From: CAZLNO01 sp964561005
GTDB lineage: Bacteria; Pseudomonadota; Alphaproteobacteria; Kiloniellales; Rhodovibrionaceae
NCBI GenBank assembly: GCA_964561005.1
Contig: CAZLNO010000018.1
Coordinates: 1 to 44,498, forward strand
Direction of reading: 5' to 3'
Length of the DNA stretch: 44,498 nucleotides
Of the stretch, positions 12,042 through 20,251 are shown in pieces. The notes below the pieces were generated by a model. That model searched no databases. It had not been told where the DNA came from and saw nothing but the letters and a program-made list of their open reading frames with translations. Both the position numbers and the translations under genes were made by a program. Numbering within the stretch: the first letter of the stretch is position 1; every line of letters starts with the position of its first letter.

Positions 12042-12408
12042 CGCCTCGGCGGTGCTCGCCTTCATCCAAGGCGAAGCGGGATCGGACGAGGTCGAGGCCT
12101 GTATGAGCGATGGCGTGATCACCTCGGTCAACCTTGCCGAGGTGATCACGCGGCTGAGCGACGCGGGGCTGGCCCCGGACGCCCTTTCGGATGTGCTGGT
12201 CGAACTGGCGTTGCCCGTGGCGCCGGTGGACGAGGAACTGGCGCTGGCCGCCGGCCAGCTCCGGCGCCAGACACGGCACCTGGGCCTGTCGCTGGCCGAC
12301 CGGATTTGCCTGGCGTTCAGTCGACGGCTCGATGCGAAAGCCGTGACGGGGGACCGCGCCTGGGTCGGGGCGCGGGACCTGGGCTTCGACGTGCAGTTGT
12401 TCCGCTGA
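12007..12408 (+). CDS. PIN-domain ribonuclease toxin (VapC-like)
   Basis: Predicted Mg2+-dependent RNase toxin, 133 residues. The four acidic active-site residues of the PIN fold are all present: Asp12 (FVLDASAVLAF), Glu45 (NLAEVI), Asp98 (SLADRICLA) and Asp116 (TGDRAW). The start is GTG at 12007 inside the antitoxin gene; a second in-frame GTG at 12022 would also give a normal N-terminus. The overlap implies translational coupling with the antitoxin. Confidence 0.9.
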   Translation: MRTRPVAKFVLDASAVLAFIQGEAGSDEVEACMSDGVITSVNLAEVITRLSDAGLAPDALSDVLVELALPVAPVDEELALAAGQLRRQTRHLGLSLADRICLAFSRRLDAKAVTGDRAWVGARDLGFDVQLFR

Positions 12409-12548
12409 ACGTCCTGCAAGCGCGCACGCCCCAGCCCCCTTCGCACTTGCGAGATTTTGCGGCGCGCAGGGTCTATACCCAGGAAACCGCGCGCGCTAGG
12501 GTCGCGGCCATTGCCCGGAACGGGCCAACGGAACTGGCGGAGGTCGCC

Positions 12549-13229
12549 ATGCCAACGGCGTTGATCACCGGCGCGAACCGCGGCCTGGGGCTGGAGTTCG
12601 TGCGCCAGCTCGCGGGGGCGGGGTGGCGCGTGCACGCCTGCTGCCGCATGCCGGAGAAGGCGCGGCGGCTGAAGGAGGTGGACGGCGAGGTGGCGCGCCA
12701 TCGCCTGGACGTCACCGACGGCCTGCAGCTTGCCAGCCTGGGGCGGGAACTGGCGGAGGAGCCGCTGGACCTTCTCGTCAACAACGCCGGCATCTTCGGG
12801 CCGCGCGGCGGCTTCGGCCAGATCGCCTACGAGGACTGGCTGCAGGTGTTCAACGTCAACACCCTGGCGCCGATGCGCGTGGCCGAGACCTTCGCCCCGC
12901 ACCTGGCCAAGGCGGAAAACCCCAAGCTGATCAACGTCTCCAGCCGCCTGGGCTCGATCGCCGAGAACGACGGCAGCGGCTGGCACATCTACCGCTCCTC
13001 CAAGGCAGCGCTGAACATGGTGACCAAGTGCCTGTCGATCGACCTGCGTCCGCGCGGCGTGGTCGTGGCGGCGGTGCATCCCGGCTGGGTGGCGACCGAC
13101 ATGGGCGGCAGGAACGCCCCGACCCCGCCCGCCGACAGCGTGGCCAGCCTGCTGCGCGTCGTCGAGGGGCTGGGGCCCGACGACAGCGGCGGCTTCTACA
13201 GCCACGACGGCAGCGCCATTCCGTGGTAG
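12549..13229 (+). CDS. Short-chain dehydrogenase/reductase
   Basis: NAD(P)-dependent oxidoreductase of the classical SDR family, 226 residues. The dinucleotide motif TGANRGLG is at residues 7-14, NNAG at 78-81, the catalytic Ser near 131-132 (NVSSRLGS), and YRSSK gives Tyr148 and Lys152. HPGWVATDMGG marks the usual cofactor/substrate loop. It resembles the SniffER/C-factor-like branch, whose substrates are mostly unknown. GGAGG just before the ATG at 12549 sets the start. It is followed after 33 bases by the acyl-CoA dehydrogenase gene on the same strand and may share its transcript. Confidence 0.92.
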   Translation: MPTALITGANRGLGLEFVRQLAGAGWRVHACCRMPEKARRLKEVDGEVARHRLDVTDGLQLASLGRELAEEPLDLLVNNAGIFGPRGGFGQIAYEDWLQVFNVNTLAPMRVAETFAPHLAKAENPKLINVSSRLGSIAENDGSGWHIYRSSKAALNMVTKCLSIDLRPRGVVVAAVHPGWVATDMGGRNAPTPPADSVASLLRVVEGLGPDDSGGFYSHDGSAIPW

Positions 13230-13262
13230 CCTTGCCGCATCCCGGACATGGAGGAGCGGCCG

Positions 13263-14402
13263 ATGCAACTGACCGAGGACCAGCGCCTGATCCAGGAGGC
13301 GGCGCGCCGTTTCGCCCGCGAAACGCTTTGGCCGAAGGCGCCCGCCTGGGACCGCGAGGCGCGCTTTCCGGCCGAGGCGCTGCGGGAGATGGGCGATCTG
13401 GGCTTCATGGGCATGCTCGTGCCCGAGGAATGGGGCGGCGCCGGCGCCGACCACGTCGCCTACGCGCTGGCGGTGATCGAGGTGGCGGCCGGCGACGGGG
13501 CCTGCTCGACCATCATGGCGGTGCACAACTCCGTGGCCTGCATGCCCATCCTGAAGTTCGGGAGCGAGGACCAGAAGGCGCGCTTCCTGCGGCCGCTGGC
13601 GCGCGGCGAGATGCTGGGCGCGTTCTGCCTGACCGAGCCGCAGGCCGGCTCCGACGCCTCGGCCATCAAGACCCGGGCCGAGCGCCGCGGCGACCGCTGG
13701 GTCCTGAACGGCACCAAGCAGTTCATCACCTCCGGCCGCAACGCCGATCTCGCCATCGTCTTTGCCGTGACCGACCCGGACCAGGGCAAGCGCGGCATCT
13801 CGGCCTTCGTCGTCCCCACCGACACGCCGGGCTACACCGTGGCCAGCGTGGAGAAGAAGATGGGCCAGCGCGCCTCCGACACCTGCCAGATCGTCTTCGA
13901 GGACTGCGCCGTCCCGGCCGACTTCATGCTGGGCGAGCCGGGCCAGGGCTACAGGATCGCGCTGTCCAACCTGGAAGGCGGACGCGTCGGCGTCGCCGCG
14001 CAGTGCGTCGGCATGGCGCGCGCGGCCCACGAGGAGGCCCTGCGGTACGCGCGGGAGCGGCGCGCGTTCGGCCAGCCGCTGATCGAGCACCAGGCGGTGG
14101 CCTTCCGCCTGGCGGACATGGCGACCGACCTGGAGGCGGCGCGGCTGTTGACGCTCCAGGCCGCGGCCCTGCGCGACGCCGGCGAGCCCTGTCTGGCCCA
14201 GGCCGCGATGGCCAAGCTGCACGCCTCGGAGATGGCCGAGCGCGTGTGCTCGGCGGCGGTGCAGATCCACGGCGGCTACGGCTACCTGGCCGACTACCCG
14301 GTCGAGCGCATCTACCGCGACGTGCGCGTCTGCCAGATCTACGAGGGCACCTCCGACATCCAGCGCCTGGTGATCGGGCGGGAGCTGGCGAAGGGCGGAT
14401 GA
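13263..14402 (+). CDS. Acyl-CoA dehydrogenase
   Basis: FAD enzyme that oxidises acyl-CoA to enoyl-CoA and passes electrons to ETF, 379 residues. N-terminal helices are followed by FCLTEPQAGSDAS (FAD/substrate segment), ISAFVVPTDTPG, the C-terminal LEGGRVGVAAQCVGMAR and QIHGGYGYLADYPVERIYRD. The catalytic base lies at Glu361 in YEGTSDIQ. It is most like short- or branched-chain members; chain length is not predictable. The start at 13263 is supported by GGAGGA at 13250-13255; an in-frame ATG at 13248 is less likely. Confidence 0.95.
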   Translation: MQLTEDQRLIQEAARRFARETLWPKAPAWDREARFPAEALREMGDLGFMGMLVPEEWGGAGADHVAYALAVIEVAAGDGACSTIMAVHNSVACMPILKFGSEDQKARFLRPLARGEMLGAFCLTEPQAGSDASAIKTRAERRGDRWVLNGTKQFITSGRNADLAIVFAVTDPDQGKRGISAFVVPTDTPGYTVASVEKKMGQRASDTCQIVFEDCAVPADFMLGEPGQGYRIALSNLEGGRVGVAAQCVGMARAAHEEALRYARERRAFGQPLIEHQAVAFRLADMATDLEAARLLTLQAAALRDAGEPCLAQAAMAKLHASEMAERVCSAAVQIHGGYGYLADYPVERIYRDVRVCQIYEGTSDIQRLVIGRELAKGG

Positions 14403-14425
14403 AGGCGGATTTTTGACCGTACGGT

Positions 14426-14814
14426 TCATCCGGAACGACGCAGTGTGACGCGACTTTTAAGCCAGTCGGCAAAGACCGCTTGCGTCGAATTGCCGGCGGC
14501 AAGATCCCAAACCGCCTTGGCCGCGTCGCGCTCGTCGGCTTTCAAGTGCCAACCATTCAACTTCAGAAACACATAGGCGGAATGAATCCGACCCTTTTGT
14601 TTCCGTCCACGAACGGATGGTTCCGGATCAGGGCGGCAGTGTAACCTGCGGCGAGGTCGCAGATGTCCGGCTCGCCGTAGGCGGCCAATGTCTTGGGGCG
14701 AGCGAGCGCTGATTCGAGAAGACCTCGATCACGCAGGCCCGGCGCACCGCCATCCTTGACCAGCGCACGCCGATGGGCCTCAAGGACGGCCGCAGGATGA
14801 AGCCAGACGATCAT
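14426..14814 (-). pseudogene. doc: Doc-type (Fic fold) toxin with a frameshift
   Basis: The first frame (14814-14563) gives a Doc N-terminus (WLHPAAVLEAHRRALVKDGG, LRDRGLLESALARP) and the Fic motif HPFVDGNKR. It then loses frame after VGFI. The -1 frame continues as AYVFLKLNGWHLKADERD and ends normally at 14426, so one base seems missing near 14582. Joined, the protein would be about 129 residues, the normal Doc length. Doc phosphorylates elongation factor Tu. Either the toxin is dead or this is a sequencing error. It lies 18 bases after its antitoxin gene. Confidence 0.82.
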
Positions 14815-14832
14815 CCTGGGTTGCGCCCCAGG

Positions 14833-15057
14833 TTACTTGGCGAGGTCGCGCAAAGTATTCGGATAGCGGGTGATTGCTTCTTCCACCAGTTCGATCTGCG
14901 TCTTGATCTCGGGTGAGGCCCGCAGCAGTTGGTAGCCCTCCGCCGTTTCGTTCAAAAGAACGGTGCCGTTGTCCTGTGCATGCAGGTGATCCGCCACATC
15001 CTCCGGTAGGACGACGGCAAGCTCGTTGCCAATGCGGCGGAGCTTCAGTGCGATCAT
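14833..15057 (-). CDS. AbrB/MazE-type antitoxin paired with Doc
   Basis: Small DNA-binding antitoxin, 74 residues. The N-terminal ALKLRRIGNELAVVLPEDVADHL is a SpoVT/AbrB swapped hairpin, followed by GYQLLRASPE and a helical C-terminal tail that should contact the toxin. Doc is classically paired with Phd; an AbrB-type partner is a known alternative. The gene precedes the frameshifted doc on the same strand. The ATG at 15057 follows an AGGAGCGTC ribosome-binding site. Confidence 0.85.
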   Translation of the reverse strand: MIALKLRRIGNELAVVLPEDVADHLHAQDNGTVLLNETAEGYQLLRASPEIKTQIELVEEAITRYPNTLRDLAK

Positions 15058-15132
15058 GACGACGCTCCTGAATGGGGTAAAAGTCTGACGCTCGGCTTTA
15101 TAATGGCCATGCAGGGCGCACTGATAAAGGCC

Positions 15133-15942
<810 letters not shown>

Positions 15943-16026
15943 CGTCTCCTGCGAGGTTAAGGGCTTTGCAACCACCTGGGAAAACACCTACCAGGAAGCG
16001 GGCCGCATCGCCAGGGGAGGAGCACG

Positions 16027-16458
16027 TTGAGCCGCATCACCAAGGAAGAAATCAACGAGCTGACCGAGCGCGAGCTGCCCTGGGCCGTCTGGTTCGGGCT
16101 GAAGGTGGAGGATATCGGCGAGGGGACCTGCCGCGTGCGCCTGCCGCACAACGCGCAGAACCTGCGCCCCGGCGGCACGGTGAGCGGCCCGGCGATGATG
16201 GGCCTGGCCGACTTCGCGCTCTATGTCGCCGTGCTCTCGGCCATCGGCCGGGTCGAGCTGGCGGTGACCAGCCAGCTCTCCATCAACTTCCTGCGCAAGC
16301 CCAAGCCCGGCGACATCATCGCCGACTGCCGCATGATCAAGATCGGCCGCCGTCTGGCCTACGGCGAGGTCTTCCTGTACGGCGAGGGGCGCGAGGACGG
16401 GACGCCGCTGGCCCACGTCACCGGCACCTATGCGATTCCCGAGGGTGCGGTACCCTGA
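16027..16458 (+). CDS. PaaI-type hotdog thioesterase
   Basis: Predicted acyl-CoA thioesterase, 143 residues, hotdog fold. Visible are the NLRPGGTVSGPAMMGLADFALY helix with the likely catalytic Asp, the central strand VTSQLSINFLRKPKPGDI, and the final HVTGTYAIP. The start is a TTG at 16027, supported by GGGGAGGAGC just upstream and by the family N-terminus; no ATG is available. It sits upstream of rplM-rpsI, a common arrangement in Rhodospirillales-type genomes. Confidence 0.88.
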   Translation: MSRITKEEINELTERELPWAVWFGLKVEDIGEGTCRVRLPHNAQNLRPGGTVSGPAMMGLADFALYVAVLSAIGRVELAVTSQLSINFLRKPKPGDIIADCRMIKIGRRLAYGEVFLYGEGREDGTPLAHVTGTYAIPEGAVP

Positions 16459-16509
16459 TACCACTATCGTAAGCCTCTCCGAACGCTGGGCTTTTCCGGG
16501 ATATCCTGC

Positions 16510-16538
16510 TTGACAGCCGGGGCCGCCGGGCTTACAAC
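16510..16538 (+). promoter_or_regulatory. Promoter of rplM-rpsI
   Basis: A perfect -35 TTGACA (16510-16515), a 17-base spacer and TACAAC (16533-16538). Predicted transcription starts near 16545, leaving a leader of about 80 bases before rplM at 16627 that contains a 24-base perfect palindrome. Confidence 0.75.
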
Positions 16539-16550
16539 CACCCCGGAACG

Positions 16551-16574
16551 CGGGGGCGGCCCGGGCCGCCCCCG
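16551..16574 (+). promoter_or_regulatory. GC palindrome in the rplM leader
   Basis: A perfect 24-base inverted repeat built on CGGGGGCGGC / GCCGCCCCCG with CCGG at the centre. It folds to a very stable hairpin in the untranslated leader, followed by CAGCTTTTCGTTT. It could be an attenuator or part of a binding site for autogenous control by a ribosomal protein. Its role is inferred only. Confidence 0.55.
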
Positions 16575-16626
16575 CCAGCTTTTCGTTTCCGACACACCGC
16601 GACAGGCAGCAAGGGACAGGGGTCCG

Positions 16627-17091
16627 ATGAAGACCTATTCCGCCAGGCCGGCCGACATCGAGAAGAAGTGGGTCGTCATCGACGCCGAGGACGTGGTGCT
16701 GGGCCGTCTGGCCGCGCAGGTGGCGAACATCCTGCGCGGCAAGCACAAGACGATCTACACCCCGCACATGGACTGCGGCGACAACGTCATCGTCGTCAAC
16801 GCCGAGAAGGTCCGCATGACCGGCAAGAAGCGCGGCGACAAGGTGTACTACTGGCACACCGGCTATCCCGGCGGCATCAAGGAGCGCACGGCCGAGCAGA
16901 TCCTTTCCGGCAAGCATCCCGAGCGGGTGGTGATGAAGGCCGTCGAGCGCATGGTGCCCAAGGGCCCGCTGGGCCGCCAGCAGATGAAGAACCTGCGCGT
17001 CTATGCCGGGCCGGAGCATCCGCACGCCGCGCAGCAGCCCGAATCCCTCGACGTCGGCGCGATGAACCCGAAGAACCGCAGGAGCGCGTAA
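16627..17091 (+). CDS. rplM: 50S ribosomal protein L13
   Basis: Large-subunit assembly protein, 154 residues, normal for alphaproteobacteria. MKTYSARPADIEKKW, VVLGRLAAQVANILRGK, HMDCGDNVIVVNAEK, WHTGYPGGIKER and the basic C-terminal MVPKGPLGRQQMKNLRVY are all family signatures. It is followed after three bases by rpsI in the classic L13-S9 operon. The ATG at 16627 follows AGGGACAGGGG. Confidence 0.98.
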   Translation: MKTYSARPADIEKKWVVIDAEDVVLGRLAAQVANILRGKHKTIYTPHMDCGDNVIVVNAEKVRMTGKKRGDKVYYWHTGYPGGIKERTAEQILSGKHPERVVMKAVERMVPKGPLGRQQMKNLRVYAGPEHPHAAQQPESLDVGAMNPKNRRSA

Positions 17092-17094
17092 GCC

Positions 17095-17592
17095 ATGGCG
17101 CAAGACGAGCAGACGCTGACCGACCTCTCGCAGCTTGGCGACACCGCCGCGGCCGGCGGCGCCGCGCCGGCGGAGAGCCAGCTTCCCGAGCCGAAGATCG
17201 ACGCGCACGGCCGCTCCTACGCCACCGGCCGGCGCAAGGACGCCGTGGCCCGCGTCTGGGTGAAGCCCGGCAGCGGCAAGGTGAACGTCAACGGCCAGGA
17301 CCTGGCCGACTATTTCGGCCGGCCGGTGCTGCGCATGATCGTGCACCAGCCCTTCCACGCCGCCGACCGCGAGAACCAGTTCGACGCCTATGTCACGGTC
17401 ACCGGCGGCGGGCTGTCCGGCCAGGCCGGGGCGATCCGCCATGGCATCGCGCAGGCGCTGACCCGCTACGAGCCGGCGCTGCGCCCGGTGCTCAAGCAGG
17501 GCGGCTTCCTGACCCGCGACCCGCGCACGGTGGAGCGCAAGAAGTACGGCCGCCGCAAGGCGCGGCGCAGCTTCCAGTTCTCCAAGCGCTGA
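17095..17592 (+). CDS. rpsI: 30S ribosomal protein S9
   Basis: Small-subunit protein whose C-terminal tail reaches the P-site tRNA, 165 residues. An acidic, Ala/Gly-rich extension of about 35 residues precedes the conserved SYATGRRKDAVARVWVKPGSG, as is common in Rhodospirillales. GGGLSGQAGAIRHGIAQAL and the C-terminal KKYGRRKARRSFQFSKR are intact, ending in the invariant Lys-Arg. It is co-transcribed with rplM and followed by a terminator-like hairpin. Confidence 0.98.
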   Translation: MAQDEQTLTDLSQLGDTAAAGGAAPAESQLPEPKIDAHGRSYATGRRKDAVARVWVKPGSGKVNVNGQDLADYFGRPVLRMIVHQPFHAADRENQFDAYVTVTGGGLSGQAGAIRHGIAQALTRYEPALRPVLKQGGFLTRDPRTVERKKYGRRKARRSFQFSKR

Positions 17593-17622
17593 CGCGCTCG
17601 GGCTTTCCGATCGACGGGACAG

Positions 17623-17660
17623 CGGGGCGCGCCGGGCGGCTGGCGCGCCCCGAAGTCTTT
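17623..17660 (+). terminator. Terminator-like hairpin after rpsI
   Basis: A perfect 11-base inverted repeat, CGGGGCGCGCC (17623-17633) and GGCGCGCCCCG (17642-17652), with an eight-base loop, then AAGTCTTT. The T tract is short but the stem is very strong. It separates rpsI from argC, which would then need its own promoter or rely on read-through. Confidence 0.6.
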
Positions 17661-17709
17661 CGAGGCAGGTGTCGGCCCGCCGGGCGGGCCACGGCGGACG
17701 GAGCGGACG

Positions 17710-18756
17710 ATGACCACGCAGAGGCTGAAGATCGGCATTCTGGGCGCCAGCGGCTATACCGGCGCGGACCTGGTGCGCCTGCTGGCCACGCACCCGAATG
17801 CGGAGATCCGCGTGCTGACCGCCAACCAGCACGCCGGCAAGCCGATGCGCGCGGTCTATCCGCACCTGGGGGCGCTGGACCTGCCCGACCTGGTGACCTG
17901 GGAAGAGGCCGACTGGGGCGGTCTGGACGTCGCCTTCTGCGCCCTGCCGCACGGCACGACGCAGGAGATCGTGGCGCGCATGCCGCGCGGGCTGAAGGTA
18001 GTGGACCTCTCCGCCGATTTTCGCCTGACGGACCCCGAGGTCTACGCCGCCTGGTACGGCCACGCGCACCGGGCGCTCGATTTGCAGGAGGAGGCCGTCT
18101 ACGGCCTCACCGAGCTGAACCGCGAGGCGATCGCGCGGGCGCGGCTGGTCGCCTGTCCGGGCTGCTATCCCACGGCGGCGCTGTTGGCCCTGCAGCCGCT
18201 GGTGGCGGCCGGGCAGGTCTCGGCCGAGGACCTCATCATCGACGCCAAGTCCGGGGTCACCGGCGCCGGGCGCAAGGTGGCGCAGAACCTGCTGTTCGCC
18301 GAGGTGGGGGAGGGCATCCACCCCTACGGCGTCGGCACCCACCGCCACGCGCCGGAGATGGAGCAGGAGCTGGCGAGGGCGGCCGGCGCGCCGGTGCGGC
18401 TCAATTTCACGCCGCACCTGATGCCGATGAACCGCGGCGAGCTGGTGACCTGCCACGTCAGGCTGGCCGGCGGGGCGGGGGCCGACGACCTGCGCGCCGC
18501 GCTGGCGGGGCGCTATGCCGGCGAGCCCTTCGTGCGCGTCCTGCCGGCGGGCGAGAGCCCGGCGACGCGGCACGTGCGCGGCTCCAACTTCGCCGTGCTG
18601 GGCGTCTTCCCCGACCGCATCCCCGGCCGCGCCATCGTCATCGCCGCCATCGACAACCTGGTCAAGGGCTCCAGCGGCCAGGCCATCCAGAACATGAACC
18701 TGATGTGCGGCCTGGACGAGACGACGGGCCTGTTGCAGCAACCGATGTTTCCCTAG
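17710..18756 (+). CDS. argC: N-acetyl-gamma-glutamyl-phosphate reductase
   Basis: NADPH-dependent enzyme of arginine biosynthesis that reduces N-acetylglutamyl phosphate to the semialdehyde, 348 residues (long, type-1 form). The nucleotide-binding GILGASGYTGADLVRLLATH is at the N-terminus, and the catalytic-cysteine motif CPGCYPTAALLAL covers residues 149-161. DAKSGVTGAGRK, HRHAPEMEQEL and the C-terminal DNLVKGSSGQAIQNMNLM are family marks. It is complete and ends nine bases before the scaffold gap. Confidence 0.97.
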   Translation: MTTQRLKIGILGASGYTGADLVRLLATHPNAEIRVLTANQHAGKPMRAVYPHLGALDLPDLVTWEEADWGGLDVAFCALPHGTTQEIVARMPRGLKVVDLSADFRLTDPEVYAAWYGHAHRALDLQEEAVYGLTELNREAIARARLVACPGCYPTAALLALQPLVAAGQVSAEDLIIDAKSGVTGAGRKVAQNLLFAEVGEGIHPYGVGTHRHAPEMEQELARAAGAPVRLNFTPHLMPMNRGELVTCHVRLAGGAGADDLRAALAGRYAGEPFVRVLPAGESPATRHVRGSNFAVLGVFPDRIPGRAIVIAAIDNLVKGSSGQAIQNMNLMCGLDETTGLLQQPMFP

Positions 18757-18765
18757 CGGCGGGCG

Positions 18766-18865
18766 NNNNNNNNNNNNNNNNNNNNNNNNNNNNNNNNNNN
18801 NNNNNNNNNNNNNNNNNNNNNNNNNNNNNNNNNNNNNNNNNNNNNNNNNNNNNNNNNNNNNNNNN
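18766..18865. other. Assembly gap (100 N)
   Basis: Exactly 100 undetermined bases, the default filler for a gap of unknown size. The distance and even adjacency of argC and the following region are therefore scaffold inferences. Confidence 0.99.
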
Positions 18866-19012
18866 CGAATGTTGACGTTTGCACACGTTTGCTGACGGCC
18901 GCACCGCACTGGCCTGAGGCCATCCCGCGCCCCGCGGGCGGCTTTCCCTGGCGCTGGCCGCATAAGCGAAAATGCATGCATATCCTGAAGGCTCCGGGAC
19001 GGGGCGAGGCAA

Positions 19013-19027
19013 GAACAAAGAACGAAC
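19013..19027. promoter_or_regulatory. SOS box (LexA site), alphaproteobacterial form
   Basis: GAAC (19013-19016), seven bases, GAAC (19024-19027): the direct-repeat LexA operator GAAC-N7-GAAC typical of alphaproteobacteria, continued by the usual AT-rich ATAT. It starts right after the -10 of a leftward promoter, where LexA binding would block initiation. Confidence 0.75.
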
Positions 19028-19056
19028 ATATTAGACAAATCCTCATAATACGTCAA
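19028..19056 (-). promoter_or_regulatory. Strong leftward promoter overlapped by the SOS box
   Basis: On the minus strand TTGACG (19056-19051), a 17-base spacer and TAATAT (19033-19028), close to sigma-70 consensus. Predicted start is about 19020. The transcript runs left toward the gap. Candidate starts at 18985 or 18981 open short frames that run into the N stretch; I recognise none of them. Confidence 0.65.
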
Positions 19057-19150
19057 CAGTCCTAACGCCCTTGGCCGTCTGGTCCAGCCCCGGCCGAAGC
19101 GCGAGGATCTGGAGGTCTTCCGTCCGGGCCTGCGCCGCGACGACAGCCGC

Positions 19151-20071
19151 TTGCGCGCCGGGGTCGGTCGGGGTCAGCAAAACGATTCGGCAGATGTGGG
19201 GAAGGCGCAGCGGCTGCTGTCGAACGCGGGCACCTTCGACCTCGCCATCCCGCGCGAGCGCAGCGGCACACCGAGCGACGCGCTGTTCGACGGCATCGCC
19301 GCCTTCCAGGCCCAGGCGGGCCTCCCGCCGGACGGCGTGATGCGCCCCGGCGGCCCGACGGTGACGGCCCTCGACCGTGGCCTGGGAGTCGGCGCCCTGA
19401 CGCGAACCGCGCAGCAGCTCCCGGACGACGGGTTCCGCCCTCTGCCGCCCGAGGACGGCGGTCAGCAACTGCCGCCCGACGACGGGTTCCGCCCGCAGCC
19501 GCCCACGCAAGGTGGCGTTCAACAGCCCCCGGACGACGGCTTCCGGCCTCGGCCGCCCGCCGAGAGCATACGTCCGATTCCTGGCGGTAAAACGCCGCAG
19601 CGGCCACCCGACGATGGTTTTCGTCCCCGTCCCGGCGAGGATAACGATCCGGACGCGGAGGAGGGCGAGGCGGACCAAAAGCCGGACGGCGAGACGTGCG
19701 AAAGAATTCGGGCGGAGATCGAGCGAGCTAAAGCGGATGTGGAAGCGTCTACGGCTGATGTCGAGCGAGACCAGAGAGAGATTGGAGAGATTGAGAATAG
19801 AGTGCAGCAAATGAAGGCGGAATCCGAACGTCTATTGCGCGAGATTGGTGCTAAAAGTCTTCTTGATGCTCTTAGGAGAAATGTCCCATTTATTCGTATA
19901 CTGGAATTCATTATCAACATCGGCAATGTGGTGCTATCACTTACGCTGGAGGGCAGGGCACGACAGTTGAAAGAGATCTTAGAATTCATAAATGAGGAAC
20001 TGAGGAAAAATATACGTAATCTTGAGATGGCCCAAGCCAGAATAAAGGAACTTATACCGCCCGACGAATGA
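19151..20071 (+). CDS. Peptidoglycan-binding-like protein with PDDGFRP repeats and coiled coil
   Basis: The 306 residues fall in three parts. Residues about 15-85 resemble the peptidoglycan-binding module of phage-like secreted proteins (DVGKAQRLLSNAGTFDL, ALFDGIAAFQAQAGLPPDGVM). Residues about 90-165 are Pro-rich with four copies of PDDGFRP. Residues about 180-306 form a coiled coil interrupted by a hydrophobic helix (ILEFIINIGNVVLSLTLEG). The frame is open from 19049 without an ATG or GTG, so the TTG at 19151 is only nominal; the true N-terminus may be cut. The 3' third is clearly AT-richer than its surroundings, which suggests transfer, perhaps from a prophage. Its function is unknown. Confidence 0.6.
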   Translation: MRAGVGRGQQNDSADVGKAQRLLSNAGTFDLAIPRERSGTPSDALFDGIAAFQAQAGLPPDGVMRPGGPTVTALDRGLGVGALTRTAQQLPDDGFRPLPPEDGGQQLPPDDGFRPQPPTQGGVQQPPDDGFRPRPPAESIRPIPGGKTPQRPPDDGFRPRPGEDNDPDAEEGEADQKPDGETCERIRAEIERAKADVEASTADVERDQREIGEIENRVQQMKAESERLLREIGAKSLLDALRRNVPFIRILEFIINIGNVVLSLTLEGRARQLKEILEFINEELRKNIRNLEMAQARIKELIPPDE

Positions 20072-20088
20072 AATCGTACATCTGTATG

Positions 20089-20140
20089 GCCTCATGCTTC
20101 GACAAGCTCAGCATGAGGACCTCGTCCTGAGCTTGTCGGA
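20089..20140. repeat. REP-like palindromic repeat
   Basis: Two nested inverted repeats. CCTCATGCT (20090-20098) pairs with AGCATGAGG (20110-20118). TTCGACAAGCTCAG (20099-20112) pairs, with one mismatch, with CTGAGCTTGTCGGA (20127-20140). The TTCGACAAGCTCAG core is a widespread dispersed palindrome in alphaproteobacterial genomes. A further small hairpin (GACGCCC TTG GGCGTC) lies near 20150-20166. It sits just past the 3' end of the preceding gene. Confidence 0.6.
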
Positions 20141-20251
20141 CACGCAGTCGACGCCCTTGGGCGTCAAGGACGAGTCCGCTCAAACGTCGGGCGGTATTAG
20201 ACGTCGGTTAGCGGTCCAGTGCAATAGCGAACCGGAAAATACTCCGATTTC

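Noticed and set aside
12007..12408. Calling the AbrB-VapC pair MazEF
   Set aside because: The toxin has the four acidic residues of a PIN nuclease and no MazF fold, so VapC-like is the proper name even though the antitoxin is AbrB/MazE-like.
11370..14429. Minus-strand open frame of 1019 codons
   Set aside because: Antisense to the AbrB, VapC, SDR and acyl-CoA dehydrogenase genes, which have clear motifs; low-complexity translation.
15988..19056. Minus-strand open frame of 1022 codons running through the N gap
   Set aside because: It is antisense to rplM, rpsI and argC and includes undetermined bases. Only its first few codons (18866-18985) might belong to a real SOS-controlled gene.
20080..20170. 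Possible CRISPR array or attachment site
   Set aside because: The palindromes are not regularly spaced direct repeats with spacers, and no cas or integrase gene is near; a REP-like element fits better.
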